Of a stretch of 24,822 nucleotides of DNA, positions 14,989 to 22,328 are shown in pieces. The position numbers and the translations under genes are program-made. The notes under the pieces were generated by a model, which searched no databases, had not been told where the DNA came from, and saw only the letters and a program-made list of their open reading frames with translations. Source of the DNA: a virus. Each line of letters opens with the position of its first letter. The first letter of the stretch is position 1. Location of the stretch: positions 1-24,822 of IMG/VR virus record IMGVR_UViG_3300042337_000279, one strand, 5' to 3'.

Positions 14989-16473
14989 CTAGCTGACCGA
15001 TACCGTGAAGTAGACCTGCTCCAGAGAGCGGGCGAAGGAGACGGCGAGCACCAGTGCGATGAACTCGTCGTCGTCGCTCGGCGGCGGGTTCTGGTCGATG
15101 CCGACCGTCCAGCCTCCCTGAATCGAGCCGGTCCGCTCACGCTCGAGCAGGGTTGTCTTGACCTGCCCGACGACCGTTTCGCGGGTGTTTTCGTTGATTA
15201 CCTGAGTGCCGATGATGTTCTCCTCGGCCCACTGAGTCAGGTCCGACTCGATGCCATGAATCGTCCGAACGTACTTGGGCTGCCTGTAGATCAGGTAGGG
15301 CAGCGACGGGGTCGAGTCCGCGTCAGTCTGAGTCCATGTGGTCAGGCCGGTCTTGATGTGCACCGGGGCGGTCGAGTGGCTGTCCCTTGCCAGCGCGATG
15401 ACGCCGGAGTCGAAGGCAGTCTCGAGATCGCTCAGGGTTGCGCCGACGGTCAGCTCGATTCCCGCGAAGCGAGCGTGGGTCAGCGACTGGGACTCCCCGC
15501 GAGCCGCCAGAGCACCGGCGACCCTTGCGCAGAACTGGGCCGTGCCGAGGGTCAGCTCGGTCTGACCGGACCCCAGCGTGCTGTCGGTGATCGTGCCGAT
15601 TCCTACGTTCAGGATGTTCGGGCTAGCCAGTCCGCCGGACCTCGTGGCCGCAGTGGAGGCACTCTCTGCTGCGGCTCCACCGAACACGGTGAAGAACCGC
15701 CTGCCGAGATCGTTCTGATCGTCGGTCCAAGTGGCGACTGTCGTCCGGATGCCGGAGTCGGTCAGGCCGTAGGCGCAGAGCACGGCGAACCTGTGGACTT
15801 CGAACGCGTCCAGCGCGTCGGCCCACTCGGTGCTGGTGGTCGAGGTGCCGTCGTTACCCCCGGTGAAGGAGGAGCCGGAAACCTCGGCCAGCGCGGTTCC
15901 GGTTGTGACGGAGCCTGCCGTGATCCAGTTTGACGAGGCGTTGATCTGGGCAGCCAGATCGGTGATGTTGGTGTTGGCGTAGCGATACCGCTCGAGGACC
16001 GTCGTGCCGTCGAGCACGATCAGCTCGTTCTTGTCCGAGTCGGCTGCGTAGTCCTGAGTGGTGACCCGCAGGTCGTTGCCCCGCGTGCCCTCGTAGCGTG
16101 CCGTCAGGGTGATGGCCGCAGCAGGGGTGCTCGCCGTGTTGTTGAGAGTCTTGGCTGCCTTGGCTGCAGCAGATGCACCGAAGCGGTAGCAGACAACCTC
16201 ACCAGCGCCTCCGCGACCCTCGAGTCCCTCGCCCTGAAATGCCTGCTTGACGGCGCGGTAGCCGTCGGTGTCGTCAGAGGCACCGAAGATGCTCTGGAAC
16301 TCGGCGAAGCTGCTGACGCGGGTGACGGTTTCGAACGGACCCCAGTCGTGGGTGAAGGGAATGGCGACAGCGGTTCCCGATGCGACGGGGACGGCCTCGA
16401 CGACCTGATTCTCGAAGTTGAAGTACGCTCCCGGCAGGCTCGGCCTGTTGGACTTGGAGAAGATGCCTCCCAT
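14989..16473 (-). CDS. Contractile tail sheath protein
   Basis: The protein has 494 residues, normal for phage sheaths. The N-terminus (RPSLPGAYFNFENQVVEAVPVASGTAVAIPFTHDWGPFETVTRVSSFAEFQSIFG) is the conserved sheath entry segment. Further marks are the central AVLCAYGLTDSG...RTTVATWTDDQND, and the C-terminal RYIHGIE-like segment (YVRTIHGIESDLTQWAEENIIGTQVINENTRETV) before TLLERERTGSIQGGWTVGID. Established role: the outer, contracting cylinder of a myovirus tail. This gene, with tube, hub and wedge, fixes the morphology as contractile. The ribosome binding site GGAAGGG lies at the end of the preceding gene. Sheath, tube and chaperone genes follow in standard order. Confidence 0.95.
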   Translation of the reverse strand: MGGIFSKSNRPSLPGAYFNFENQVVEAVPVASGTAVAIPFTHDWGPFETVTRVSSFAEFQSIFGASDDTDGYRAVKQAFQGEGLEGRGGAGEVVCYRFGASAAAKAAKTLNNTASTPAAAITLTARYEGTRGNDLRVTTQDYAADSDKNELIVLDGTTVLERYRYANTNITDLAAQINASSNWITAGSVTTGTALAEVSGSSFTGGNDGTSTTSTEWADALDAFEVHRFAVLCAYGLTDSGIRTTVATWTDDQNDLGRRFFTVFGGAAAESASTAATRSGGLASPNILNVGIGTITDSTLGSGQTELTLGTAQFCARVAGALAARGESQSLTHARFAGIELTVGATLSDLETAFDSGVIALARDSHSTAPVHIKTGLTTWTQTDADSTPSLPYLIYRQPKYVRTIHGIESDLTQWAEENIIGTQVINENTRETVVGQVKTTLLERERTGSIQGGWTVGIDQNPPPSDDDEFIALVLAVSFARSLEQVYFTVSVS

Positions 16474-16479
16474 GTTGTT

Positions 16480-16716
16480 CTACCCTTCCTTCACTTCGGA
16501 GTTGAGGAACTTCTCGCAAGCAGACTTGACCTGATCGATGGTCAGGTCACCGGTCTTGCCGTCGAGTGCTCCGGCGATGATGTGACGCCGGTAGCCGGTA
16601 AGCGCGTGGCCGTCGGCGAGCAGGCGCTCCTTGCTGTACTTGGTCTTTGCCTCCGAGGACGACGACTCTGCCTTCTTTGGCGCGTCTGTCTCGGTCTGTT
16701 CAGATTTTGTAGACAA
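16480..16716 (-). CDS. Small protein preceding the tail sheath (78 aa)
   Basis: The protein has 78 residues. The first 25 are Ser/Glu/Lys-rich. The remainder (YSKERLLADGHALTGYRRHIIAGALDGKTGDLTIDQVKSACEKFLNSEV) resembles a short helical protein commonly found directly before sheath genes in PBSX-like clusters, where the pattern is Y-x-K-E-x-L...Y-R...L...T-x-x-x-V...I-x-x-F. Its function is not established. The start is TTG at 16716, chosen because GGAGG lies 4 bases upstream and there is no ATG at the right place. The stop lies 6 bases before the sheath ATG. Confidence 0.75.
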   Translation of the reverse strand: MSTKSEQTETDAPKKAESSSSEAKTKYSKERLLADGHALTGYRRHIIAGALDGKTGDLTIDQVKSACEKFLNSEVKEG

Positions 16717-16734
16717 TTGTCCTCCGGTGGTTTC

Positions 16735-17268
16735 CTAGGTGACTCGGCTTCGGACCTCTTGTGCCACCCTTCCCTGAGAGGGTAGCCGACCATTTCGACG
16801 CCATCCCAAACGGACTTCTACCGAGACCGTGAAAAGCAATTCGTCGCTTGGGCTTTGTGTGCGGCTAATCTCGAGGTCAAGGATCCGAGCGTAGTCTGGA
16901 TCCCGACGGGCGGTTGACGGTGAGCTGGCGTCGACATTTTCGTAGTCGTAGAGCGGGACTCTGGCGACCCTTCCCTTGTCGATCCCGACCCTAAAGGCTT
17001 GGACGAGAGCTTCTTCGGTCGCCGAAGCGTTTATCAGGCTCTCCATTACCGTTGTCCCCGGCTCGGGGAATGCGTTGATCACGAAGGTTTGGATGACGTC
17101 CATCGTGTGGGCTGGCCCCGTAATGGTCTGGCCTGTCGCTTCGCCTATCTGGGCAGTCGGCCTTCCGAACGTGCCCTCTTCCACGAGCAGGCGGACTTCC
17201 CACTCGTTGCCAAGGGCTATGGCGGAGTAGCGTTTCAGGCTTCTTAGGACGTCTATGCTGGTTCTCAT
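16735..17268 (-). CDS. Probable tail terminator / tail completion protein
   Basis: The protein has 177 residues beginning MRTSIDVLRSLKRYSAIALGNEWEVRLLVEEGTFGRP. The pattern of a short N-terminal helix, beta strands, a VIQTFVINAFPEPGTTV segment near 58-75, and a late LDLEISRTQSPSDELLFTVSVEVRLGWRR resembles phage tail terminator or minor tail proteins. In this family the protein caps the tube and sheath and joins them to the neck. The assignment depends mainly on position: last neck gene before the sheath, after an HK97-gp10-like gene. ATG 17268 overlaps the previous TGA by 4 bases. No single diagnostic residue can be pointed to. Confidence 0.6.
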   Translation of the reverse strand: MRTSIDVLRSLKRYSAIALGNEWEVRLLVEEGTFGRPTAQIGEATGQTITGPAHTMDVIQTFVINAFPEPGTTVMESLINASATEEALVQAFRVGIDKGRVARVPLYDYENVDASSPSTARRDPDYARILDLEISRTQSPSDELLFTVSVEVRLGWRRNGRLPSQGRVAQEVRSRVT

Positions 17269-17774
17269 GTGAATGTCGCGTAGGGGTTCTGGCGCTCCAT
17301 CAGCCTAACCCACTGGCGCAGGACGGGCCGAATGATTTTGTCCCATGTCGCTTCGATTGTGTCGGCGCTTATCTCGAGCATGTAGTTTCCGGGCGAGCCG
17401 GGGTGCAGGACGGCCTTGGCGAAGACGTCCTGTCCCGTTATGCGATCCACCCAATGCAGGGTTCCACCGGGTTTCTTGGGAAGGATCAGGTATGCCTTGT
17501 GTTCGGGGCCGTAGAGACCCGTGCCGTAGTTGACGTAGGGCGCGTATTCCAGCTTGTTGAACCACTTGGCCTCCCAGCCGAGTCCCACCATCTGGATCTG
17601 ACTAGCCACCTTGTCGCTCATCCAAGCAGCGCGTAGGTCGCCGGTTTCGATCGGTGTGTTCTTCTCGGCGATCTCCCGTGCGTTGGTTACGACCAGCACG
17701 GCTGCATTTCGCAGCAGGAAGTCGACCGGCTTGTTGTCGAACCAAGGCGCGAGCTTTCCCCCGGTGTAGCCCAT
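17265..17774 (-). CDS. HK97-gp10-like neck/tail completion protein
   Basis: The protein has 169 residues. The hallmarks of the HK97 gp10-like group are visible: an N-terminal helix leading to NAREIAEKNTPIETGDLRAAWMSDK (residues about 31-55; the P-x-x-T-G-x-L-R element) and KLEYAPYVNYGTG near 73-85 (the Y-A-x-x-x-x-x-G-T element), followed by a His/Trp-containing middle and a C-terminal helix. These proteins act at the head-tail joint or tail end during assembly. It overlaps the head-closure gene by one base and the terminator gene by four, in the usual neck order. Confidence 0.8.
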   Translation of the reverse strand: MGYTGGKLAPWFDNKPVDFLLRNAAVLVVTNAREIAEKNTPIETGDLRAAWMSDKVASQIQMVGLGWEAKWFNKLEYAPYVNYGTGLYGPEHKAYLILPKKPGGTLHWVDRITGQDVFAKAVLHPGSPGNYMLEISADTIEATWDKIIRPVLRQWVRLMERQNPYATFT

Positions 17775-18169
17775 CAGCTACCGCGCCTTCCCCAGACTTC
17801 GTTCTCTTCGGTCCTGCGGAGCGTGAATGTCCAGCCGATGACGCGCCGCTTCTTTCGCATCGGCTGCGGCTCGCCCTGTATCTCGAAGTCATGCGTGCCC
17901 AGCTCTACGGACTCGACCCTGATTCTGTCGCTTGCTTTCCAGTCGAGCGTCTCGCCCAGCAGGTCTTTCCTGTAGACGACTAGGGTTGGCTGCGGCTCCG
18001 TCAACACCCTGCCGTCCTCGGTTCGCTCCCCAGCGGTGTTGATCGTCAGGCGTGCCTTGATTGGCTCGCTCTCGTTTGGCTGGAATACCGTGCTGCCCTC
18101 TACGCGCTTTCGGGTAGGGCTTTGGCGGATTCGATAGGCCGTGTCTACGAGAGCGCCACGGAAGCCCAT
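17774..18169 (-). CDS. Head closure / stopper protein
   Basis: The protein has 131 residues starting MGFRGALVDTAYRIRQSP. The rest is beta-rich, with strands such as IKARLTINTAGERTE, PQPTLVVYRKD and IRVESVELGTHDFEIQGEPQPM, ending in an Arg-rich WTFTLRRTEENEVWGRRGS. This small beta-barrel character, together with the place between the adaptor and the gp10-like gene, fits the head-closure (SPP1 gp16 / HK97 gp9) type that seals the portal exit. The sequence match is not strong enough to be certain. TAATG and TGATG one-base overlaps couple it to both neighbours. Confidence 0.65.
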   Translation of the reverse strand: MGFRGALVDTAYRIRQSPTRKRVEGSTVFQPNESEPIKARLTINTAGERTEDGRVLTEPQPTLVVYRKDLLGETLDWKASDRIRVESVELGTHDFEIQGEPQPMRKKRRVIGWTFTLRRTEENEVWGRRGS

Positions 18170-18672
18170 TACGCTCCCGGCGACAGATAGCTCGGCGGTA
18201 GCGCGGACTCATCCCAGTCCATTTCGCTGACTTCGAAGGCCGGACGGTCGGACCCACCGGCCCAGTAGTCGTCCCATTCGTCGCGCCGGTCTTCGGTAGC
18301 CATTCGCCAGAGCAAGTCGTGCAGTAGCGGCCAAGGGTTGATCATCTGGGCCTTGCGCAGGTCGTCCATGTTCCGGCGGCTCTCTGAGTAGCCGGTGACG
18401 TTGAAGTTTGCGATTGTCTCGAAGTCTGCCGCCACCTCGATCGCGTCTTCCTGCGACCGCAGCGCACTCTGCTCGACGGTCCGCTGGATCGCCTCCTTGC
18501 AGGTGTTCTCGTATTGGCTGGGCAGGGTGCTCAGGGTCCGTCCGGTGACCTCCTGCACGTATTCGATGGCTCTGTCGAGCAGCACCTGCAGGTCAGCATC
18601 GTCCTGATAGTCGTAGGCCGCGAAGTCCATTCGTGACCATGTCTTGATCTCGGCAAGCGTAGGCGCGTTCAT
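18169..18672 (-). CDS. Head-tail adaptor (connector) protein
   Basis: The protein has 167 residues. The N-terminus (PTLAEIKTWSRMDFAAYDYQDDADLQVLLDRAIEYVQEVTGRTL, residues about 4-47) is the helical pattern of gp6/gp15-type adaptors: D-x-x-L-x-x-x-L-x-x-A-x-x-x-V-x-x-x-T-G. A second helix with TCKEAIQRTVEQSALRSQEDA follows. The acidic, Trp-rich C-terminus (WDDYWAGG, MDWDESALP) is an extension. Adaptors of this type form a ring under the portal. The gene is the first after a 74-base gap containing a hairpin, which separates the capsid genes from the neck genes. Confidence 0.75.
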   Translation of the reverse strand: MNAPTLAEIKTWSRMDFAAYDYQDDADLQVLLDRAIEYVQEVTGRTLSTLPSQYENTCKEAIQRTVEQSALRSQEDAIEVAADFETIANFNVTGYSESRRNMDDLRKAQMINPWPLLHDLLWRMATEDRRDEWDDYWAGGSDRPAFEVSEMDWDESALPPSYLSPGA

Positions 18673-18700
18673 CTCTTACATTCTGCCCCAAGAAGGAGCG

Positions 18701-18726
18701 AAGGGCCGGGAGTTACCCCGACCCTT
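18701..18726 (-). terminator. Possible partial terminator after the capsid genes
   Basis: In the minus-strand transcript a 10-base-pair stem (AAGGGTCGGG with CCCGGCCCTT, one U-G pair) has a 6-base loop, GTAACT. It is followed by a pyrimidine-rich stretch (TTCGCTCCTTCTT) with no long T-run. It lies 20 bases after the stop of the 124-residue gene that follows the major capsid gene. I infer a partial terminator or processing site that lowers expression of the neck genes. Confidence 0.5.
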
Positions 18727-18746
18727 GCCCAGATACTTGCCCTAGG

Positions 18747-19121
18747 TCACTCCGCCTCGGGAGCCTTCTCCTTCTTCGACTTCTTGGCCGGAGCCGGAGT
18801 CGGTGCGGGTGCCGGGGCGGACGAGCCGACCTTGTCGGCAGCGACCACGCCCTTGACGAGTCGGCCTTGGCCGTCCTCGTGGACGTAGACGACAGTGTCG
18901 CCACGCTTGGTGGCGGACACGACGTCCTTGACACCTGCAGCCTTCGCTACGGCATCGAGCGACAGCTCGACGTCGTCAGCGTTCTTGAGCTGGGCGGCAC
19001 CAAGGTCACCGGCGTAGCGAGCGCGGCTCGTCTTCACCAGTTCATCGGCGCTACCAACTCCCTTGCCGAACTGATCGGCAAGTTCTGTGGCTGCGTTCTT
19101 TGCATCGTTACCTGCGGGCAT
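18747..19121 (-). CDS. Small capsid-adjacent protein with Ala/Pro/Lys tail (124 aa)
   Basis: The protein has 124 residues beginning MPAGNDAKNAATELADQFGKGV. A helical N-terminal half leads to VELSLDAVAKAAGVKDVVSATKRGDTVVYVHEDGQGRLVKGVVAADKV, a small beta-like part. The end (about 102-124) is a low-complexity Ala/Pro stretch followed by KKSKKEKAPEAE. I do not recognise a named family. The strong AGGAGGTGATTC ribosome binding site implies high expression, and the place directly after the major capsid gene suggests a virion or capsid-accessory role. A head fibre or minor capsid component is possible but unproved. Confidence 0.6.
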   Translation of the reverse strand: MPAGNDAKNAATELADQFGKGVGSADELVKTSRARYAGDLGAAQLKNADDVELSLDAVAKAAGVKDVVSATKRGDTVVYVHEDGQGRLVKGVVAADKVGSSAPAPAPTPAPAKKSKKEKAPEAE

Positions 19122-19143
19122 GAATCACCTCCTGCGGTGCCTC

Positions 19144-20205
19144 TTACGAGACAACGCTCCTGTAGACGCCTCGGGGATCGACGACGGCGACACCGAAGTC
19201 CAGACGGACCTTGAAGTCGACGCTGTCCAGCTCCCAAGTGTAGGGATCGTCTCCGCTGCCAGCAGCGGCACGCGCCTCCGGGTTCTTCAGGAACACCGAC
19301 GGCTCCTCCCGACCGTTCAGGAAGCCCACAGCGAAGCTGGGGACGTCGTTCGGGTCGGCGAACAGGTACCAGTCGTTCGCGTCTGACCAGTAGGGGTCGC
19401 GGACGACGGCATCGTTCGGCAGGATCCCGACGAGCGGGTTCATGTTGCCCTTGTCGAACGCGGCGGACGTCGGGTCGTTGACAGTCGTGCCCGTCTGCTG
19501 CGACCGGATGATCCGGTTCGCTACCAGCTCGAGCTTGACGTTCTTGACCGCGAGTGTCCGGGGCCGCACGACGATCCTACGACCGTCGTCGTCGGTCTGA
19601 GACTCGAGAGCGCTGATCGCGTCAGCGAGCGATGTCTCGGACAGAGCTGCGGTTGCCGTGTTGCTCCTCGACGAGTGGAACGTCGCCGTGCCGTCAGGCG
19701 CGGTCGGGTTCGACTCGATGTAGGCGATGATGGTTTCGGTGACGAACACAGCCGCCGAGTAGCCCATCTCTGCCGGGTTGTCCCTGAGCAGGGCACCGGA
19801 GTCATCATTGACGATCGCCTGACGGGTGATCGAGTAGACCCCACCGTAGGTGTCGATGATGAGTTCGGCGTTGTCCCGCTCATTGCGGTTCATCTCCGGG
19901 TACTCGCCGCCGTCTCCGACGTATCCGATCCCGGTGACGCCGTTGATGCCCCTGATGCGACGGGCGCGGAAGTCGTTGACCGACTCGATGCGTCCGTAGC
20001 GCCTGTACTGCGGCTCTACACGGGTGTAGCCGTTGTAGACCGAGGTGCTGACAGGGCCGTAGAGGAACGAGGCGAAATCCGCCTTCGTCTTGGCTTCTGC
20101 GAGGTCCATCTCTCCTGCCTCGGCCTTGCCGAGCAGGTCGTCACGGTAGTCCATGTAAGCCTCGTAGAGGAGAACAGGGCGACCGATGCTTCCGAACTTA
20201 GACAT
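19144..20205 (-). CDS. Major capsid protein (HK97-fold, Mu gpT-like)
   Basis: The protein has 353 residues from ATG 20205, which I chose because MSKFGSIGRPVLLYEAYMDYRDD begins just after the preceding gene and AAGGA lies about 13 bases upstream. Longer starts run into the decoration-protein gene. The sequence shows the gpT-like major head pattern: GDGGEYPEMNRNERDNAELIIDTYGGVYSITRQAIVNDDSGAL (residues about 106-150), then MGYSAAVFVTETIIAYI, and the C-terminal WELDSVDFKVRLDFGVAVVDPRGVYRSV. The protein forms the icosahedral shell. It follows a protease/scaffold and a decoration protein, the standard head-operon order. No separate delta domain is obvious, consistent with scaffold function lying on the upstream gene. 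Confidence 0.9.
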   Translation of the reverse strand: MSKFGSIGRPVLLYEAYMDYRDDLLGKAEAGEMDLAEAKTKADFASFLYGPVSTSVYNGYTRVEPQYRRYGRIESVNDFRARRIRGINGVTGIGYVGDGGEYPEMNRNERDNAELIIDTYGGVYSITRQAIVNDDSGALLRDNPAEMGYSAAVFVTETIIAYIESNPTAPDGTATFHSSRSNTATAALSETSLADAISALESQTDDDGRRIVVRPRTLAVKNVKLELVANRIIRSQQTGTTVNDPTSAAFDKGNMNPLVGILPNDAVVRDPYWSDANDWYLFADPNDVPSFAVGFLNGREEPSVFLKNPEARAAAGSGDDPYTWELDSVDFKVRLDFGVAVVDPRGVYRSVVS

Positions 20206-20224
20206 TTTTCGTCGAAGTCCTTTC

Positions 20225-20599
20225 TTACTTGAGATCGAGGTCGATCCGCACCTTACCGGTGGGGGTTCCTCGCTCGTTTTCCGTTTCCACAACCGTGCCG
20301 AACTTCGTGTTACTGCTGCTCGTTTCGGTCAGGGCGTTAGCCGAGGTGATGTAGATGGTCTCGCCCTTGGCGAAACCGGCCACCTTGTCGACCTGCACGA
20401 CACCCTTCGTGATGAGGAAGTACTCCTCGTTGTCCTCGATGGTGGTCGCATCGGCAATCGTGCTATCGAAGCCGGGCGACACCTGCTTGACGGCGATACC
20501 CACGAAGTTTCCCTCCTTGACAGGCTGACCATGAGTCAGCGCAGCCGAAGCAGTTTCGTTCGTGACGTAGACGCCGCGTCCGGGCCTGTTGTAAGGCAT
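20225..20599 (-). CDS. Capsid decoration protein (DUF2190-like)
   Basis: The protein has 124 residues: MPYNRPGRGVYVTNETASAALTHGQPVKEGNFVGIAVKQVSPGF, then EEYFLITKGVVQVDK, and FAKGETIYITSAN. The G-x-P-V...G-x-x-V/I-G-I-A pattern followed by a G-V-V-x-V strand is that of the DUF2190 family, small beta-barrel cement proteins that sit on HK97-type capsids. Its place between the protease/scaffold and the major capsid gene supports this. The ATG directly follows the upstream TAA, and the ribosome binding site (AAGGAGAG) lies within the last codons of that gene. Confidence 0.82.
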   Translation of the reverse strand: MPYNRPGRGVYVTNETASAALTHGQPVKEGNFVGIAVKQVSPGFDSTIADATTIEDNEEYFLITKGVVQVDKVAGFAKGETIYITSANALTETSSSNTKFGTVVETENERGTPTGKVRIDLDLK

Positions 20600-21811
20600 T
20601 TAGACGCTCTCCTTGTCGGTGTTGTTTCCGTATGCCACTTCGGGATCGATCCCGGCTTCCTCCAAGAACTCTTGGTAGAAAGGCTTGTCCACCGGTGCCG
20701 GAGCCACCTCGCCGTCCGAGTTGGACGGTCCCTGACCCTCGACCTTGGCAGGCATTACCTCCGCGAGCAGCTCACGCGCCTCGCGGATGTCTGTGTCGAC
20801 GCTCTCCTTGAGAATGTCGGCAGCGCTTTTGTTCTCGGTGTCGAACACGTCGAGCTTGGCGGTCGGGGCGTCACCCTCGAGCGAGTATTCGCTCTTGAGC
20901 TTTGCCTCGGCCTTGCTCGGCAGGGCCGACTCCGAGATCAGCTTGTGTGCCTCGTCGCGGAGGTCACGGAGTTCGATCTTGCGCTCAGCGGCCTTTGCAA
21001 GCTCCTGCGCCTCTTCGATCGCCTTCTGTGCACCCTCTTCGACAGCGGCAGCCCTTGCCTCCTCAAGCTCACGCTTGTGGCGCTCGGCCTGCACCTTGAT
21101 TGCGGCAGCGGTGCGTTCAGCCACCAGCTCCCTGACGGCCTGCGATGCACCCGACTCAGGGTCACGCAGAGCCTCTTCCAGCTCCTTCACGATGTCGCCT
21201 CCTTCGGCGTGCTCGTTTGCAGACTCGTCAACCTCTTCGGCCACGAGACCCTCGATAAGGTCAGCAACGCGGCCACCTGCACCGCCCTCGCTGACCCAGT
21301 CCACCGAACCGGGTGGGTTCTGGCGAATGCCTTCGACTACCCAGACCTGCTCGCCGCCCTCTTCGATGGCGTGCACCTCGGTTGCCTTTGCCCTGATGGA
21401 AGCCTCGAGCAGCTCGGGATCTTCCTCGATCAGTCTCTTGACCTGTCCGACGGGCTTGACCTTGGCGACAACAGCGCCCTGCCCGAAGCGACCCTCGGCG
21501 GGGACGGAGTCGTCCCACCAGCTCTCGAGGATCCTGCCGCCCAGATCGCGGATGCTGCGAGGCAGCCCGCCTGCGGCCTTCCGTGCCTCTGGCGACTGGT
21601 GGTCGATATACATCTTCCAGCCGGTGAAGACGTCGGCGTTCTCGCGCAGCATCTCAGGCGTGTACTTGTGCCTGCCGAGTCCCTGCCCGATCGTCGGTCG
21701 GATTACGTGAATGTGAACCGTGCCGTCGTCTTGCAGGGCGGAGGGCCGAGAGGCGAGTGCCTCCTGCAGCTCGAGGGCGGCGGTGTTGGAAACTTCTGTC
21801 GTAGGGGCCAC
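20600..21811 (-). CDS. Capsid maturation protease fused to scaffold
   Basis: The protein has 403 residues from GTG 21811. Residues about 30-180 resemble phage head maturation proteases: GRHKYTPEMLRENADVF, MYIDHQ (H71), RDLGGRILESWW, KPVGQVKRLIEEDPELLEASIRA (S138), and SVDWVSEGGAGG. H71 and S138 are candidate catalytic residues by analogy with S78/U35-type proteases; the assignment is inference. Residues about 205-295 are a long, charged, Ala/Glu-rich coiled coil, followed by an acidic tail to PFYQEFLEEAGIDPE, typical of a scaffold. Such fusions assemble the procapsid and then cut scaffold away. The start is uncertain because no ribosome binding site is close to the GTG; GGGAAGG lies about 25 bases upstream. 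Confidence 0.82.
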   Translation of the reverse strand: MAPTTEVSNTAALELQEALASRPSALQDDGTVHIHVIRPTIGQGLGRHKYTPEMLRENADVFTGWKMYIDHQSPEARKAAGGLPRSIRDLGGRILESWWDDSVPAEGRFGQGAVVAKVKPVGQVKRLIEEDPELLEASIRAKATEVHAIEEGGEQVWVVEGIRQNPPGSVDWVSEGGAGGRVADLIEGLVAEEVDESANEHAEGGDIVKELEEALRDPESGASQAVRELVAERTAAAIKVQAERHKRELEEARAAAVEEGAQKAIEEAQELAKAAERKIELRDLRDEAHKLISESALPSKAEAKLKSEYSLEGDAPTAKLDVFDTENKSAADILKESVDTDIREARELLAEVMPAKVEGQGPSNSDGEVAPAPVDKPFYQEFLEEAGIDPEVAYGNNTDKESV

Positions 21812-21878
21812 GTGAAAATCGTAGACAACGGGCCGGACCTTCCCACGAATGGACTTTTAGCCACATTCTAAAGCAAGG
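21812..21878 (-). promoter_or_regulatory. AT-richer gap before the head operon, possible promoter
   Basis: This 67-base gap is richer in A/T than its surroundings. The minus strand reads TTGCTTTAGAATGTGG, in which TAGAAT is a plausible -10 element, but no matching -35 hexamer is found 16-18 bases upstream. GGGAAGG follows about 25 bases before the GTG start. It may be the start of the head-gene transcript. Evidence is weak. Confidence 0.25.
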
Positions 21879-22328
21879 TCACGCAGCTTGACTTTGCTCG
21901 ATCACCATCTGTAGCGCGTCCCCGATCGGGCTTTCGAGCTGCTCGGCCTGCTCCCACTCTCCCACCTGTGGGCGCTTCCCACTGCGGTCGATGCCCGCCA
22001 TCCACAGCTCCGAGACTCCCTTGGCGTAGACCTGCACGATCACCACTTCGTTTCGCTGATGAGGCTCTTCGTCGGGTGCTCGCATCCAGCCGGTCTGGAC
22101 TTTGCAGACAATCGTTGGCCGGATCTCCGTCAGGGCAGGTGGGACCAGCTTCAGCATCTCGAGCTGGTCGAGCACCCGTCCGTCCTCGGTCACCAAGGGC
22201 ATAGCGTTGAACCCGCGCTCGGTTTCCATGAGCAGGCAGGGCGTCCAGTCGTCGTCGCCCTTCAGCGTCTTGCCGATGTCCTCGACCCCGCGCAGGATGC
22301 TGTCGCGGAAGGCTTCCGGGCTAACCAT
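21879..22328 (-). CDS. Hypothetical protein between DNA ligase and head genes (149 aa)
   Basis: The protein has 149 residues. The N-terminus MVSPEAFRDSILRGVEDIGKTL is helical. The middle (DDDWTPCLLMETERGFNAMPLVTEDGR) and later VVIVQVYAKGVSELWMAGIDRSGKRPQVGEWEQAEQ look like alternating strands, and the end is a helix (SPIGDALQMVIEQSQAA). I do not recognise the family, and no catalytic motif stands out. Its ATG overlaps the stop region of the ligase gene by 8 bases, so it is probably co-translated with the ligase, while the next gene downstream is separated by 67 bases. The coupling therefore suggests that it belongs with the ligase/Ku group and not with the head genes. Confidence 0.65.
   Translation of the reverse strand: MVSPEAFRDSILRGVEDIGKTLKGDDDWTPCLLMETERGFNAMPLVTEDGRVLDQLEMLKLVPPALTEIRPTIVCKVQTGWMRAPDEEPHQRNEVVIVQVYAKGVSELWMAGIDRSGKRPQVGEWEQAEQLESPIGDALQMVIEQSQAA

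Noticed and set aside
20206-20292. Longer start for the major capsid protein
   Set aside because: It would overlap the decoration-protein gene by about 68 bases and add a basic, unrelated leader; ATG 20205 has its own ribosome binding site.
20186-21871. 561-codon plus-strand open frame opposite the head genes
   Set aside because: It is longer than the sense gene but crosses three well-supported minus-strand genes, has no ribosome binding site, and its Leu/Val/Asp/Arg-rich sequence is what the complement of GC-rich codons produces.
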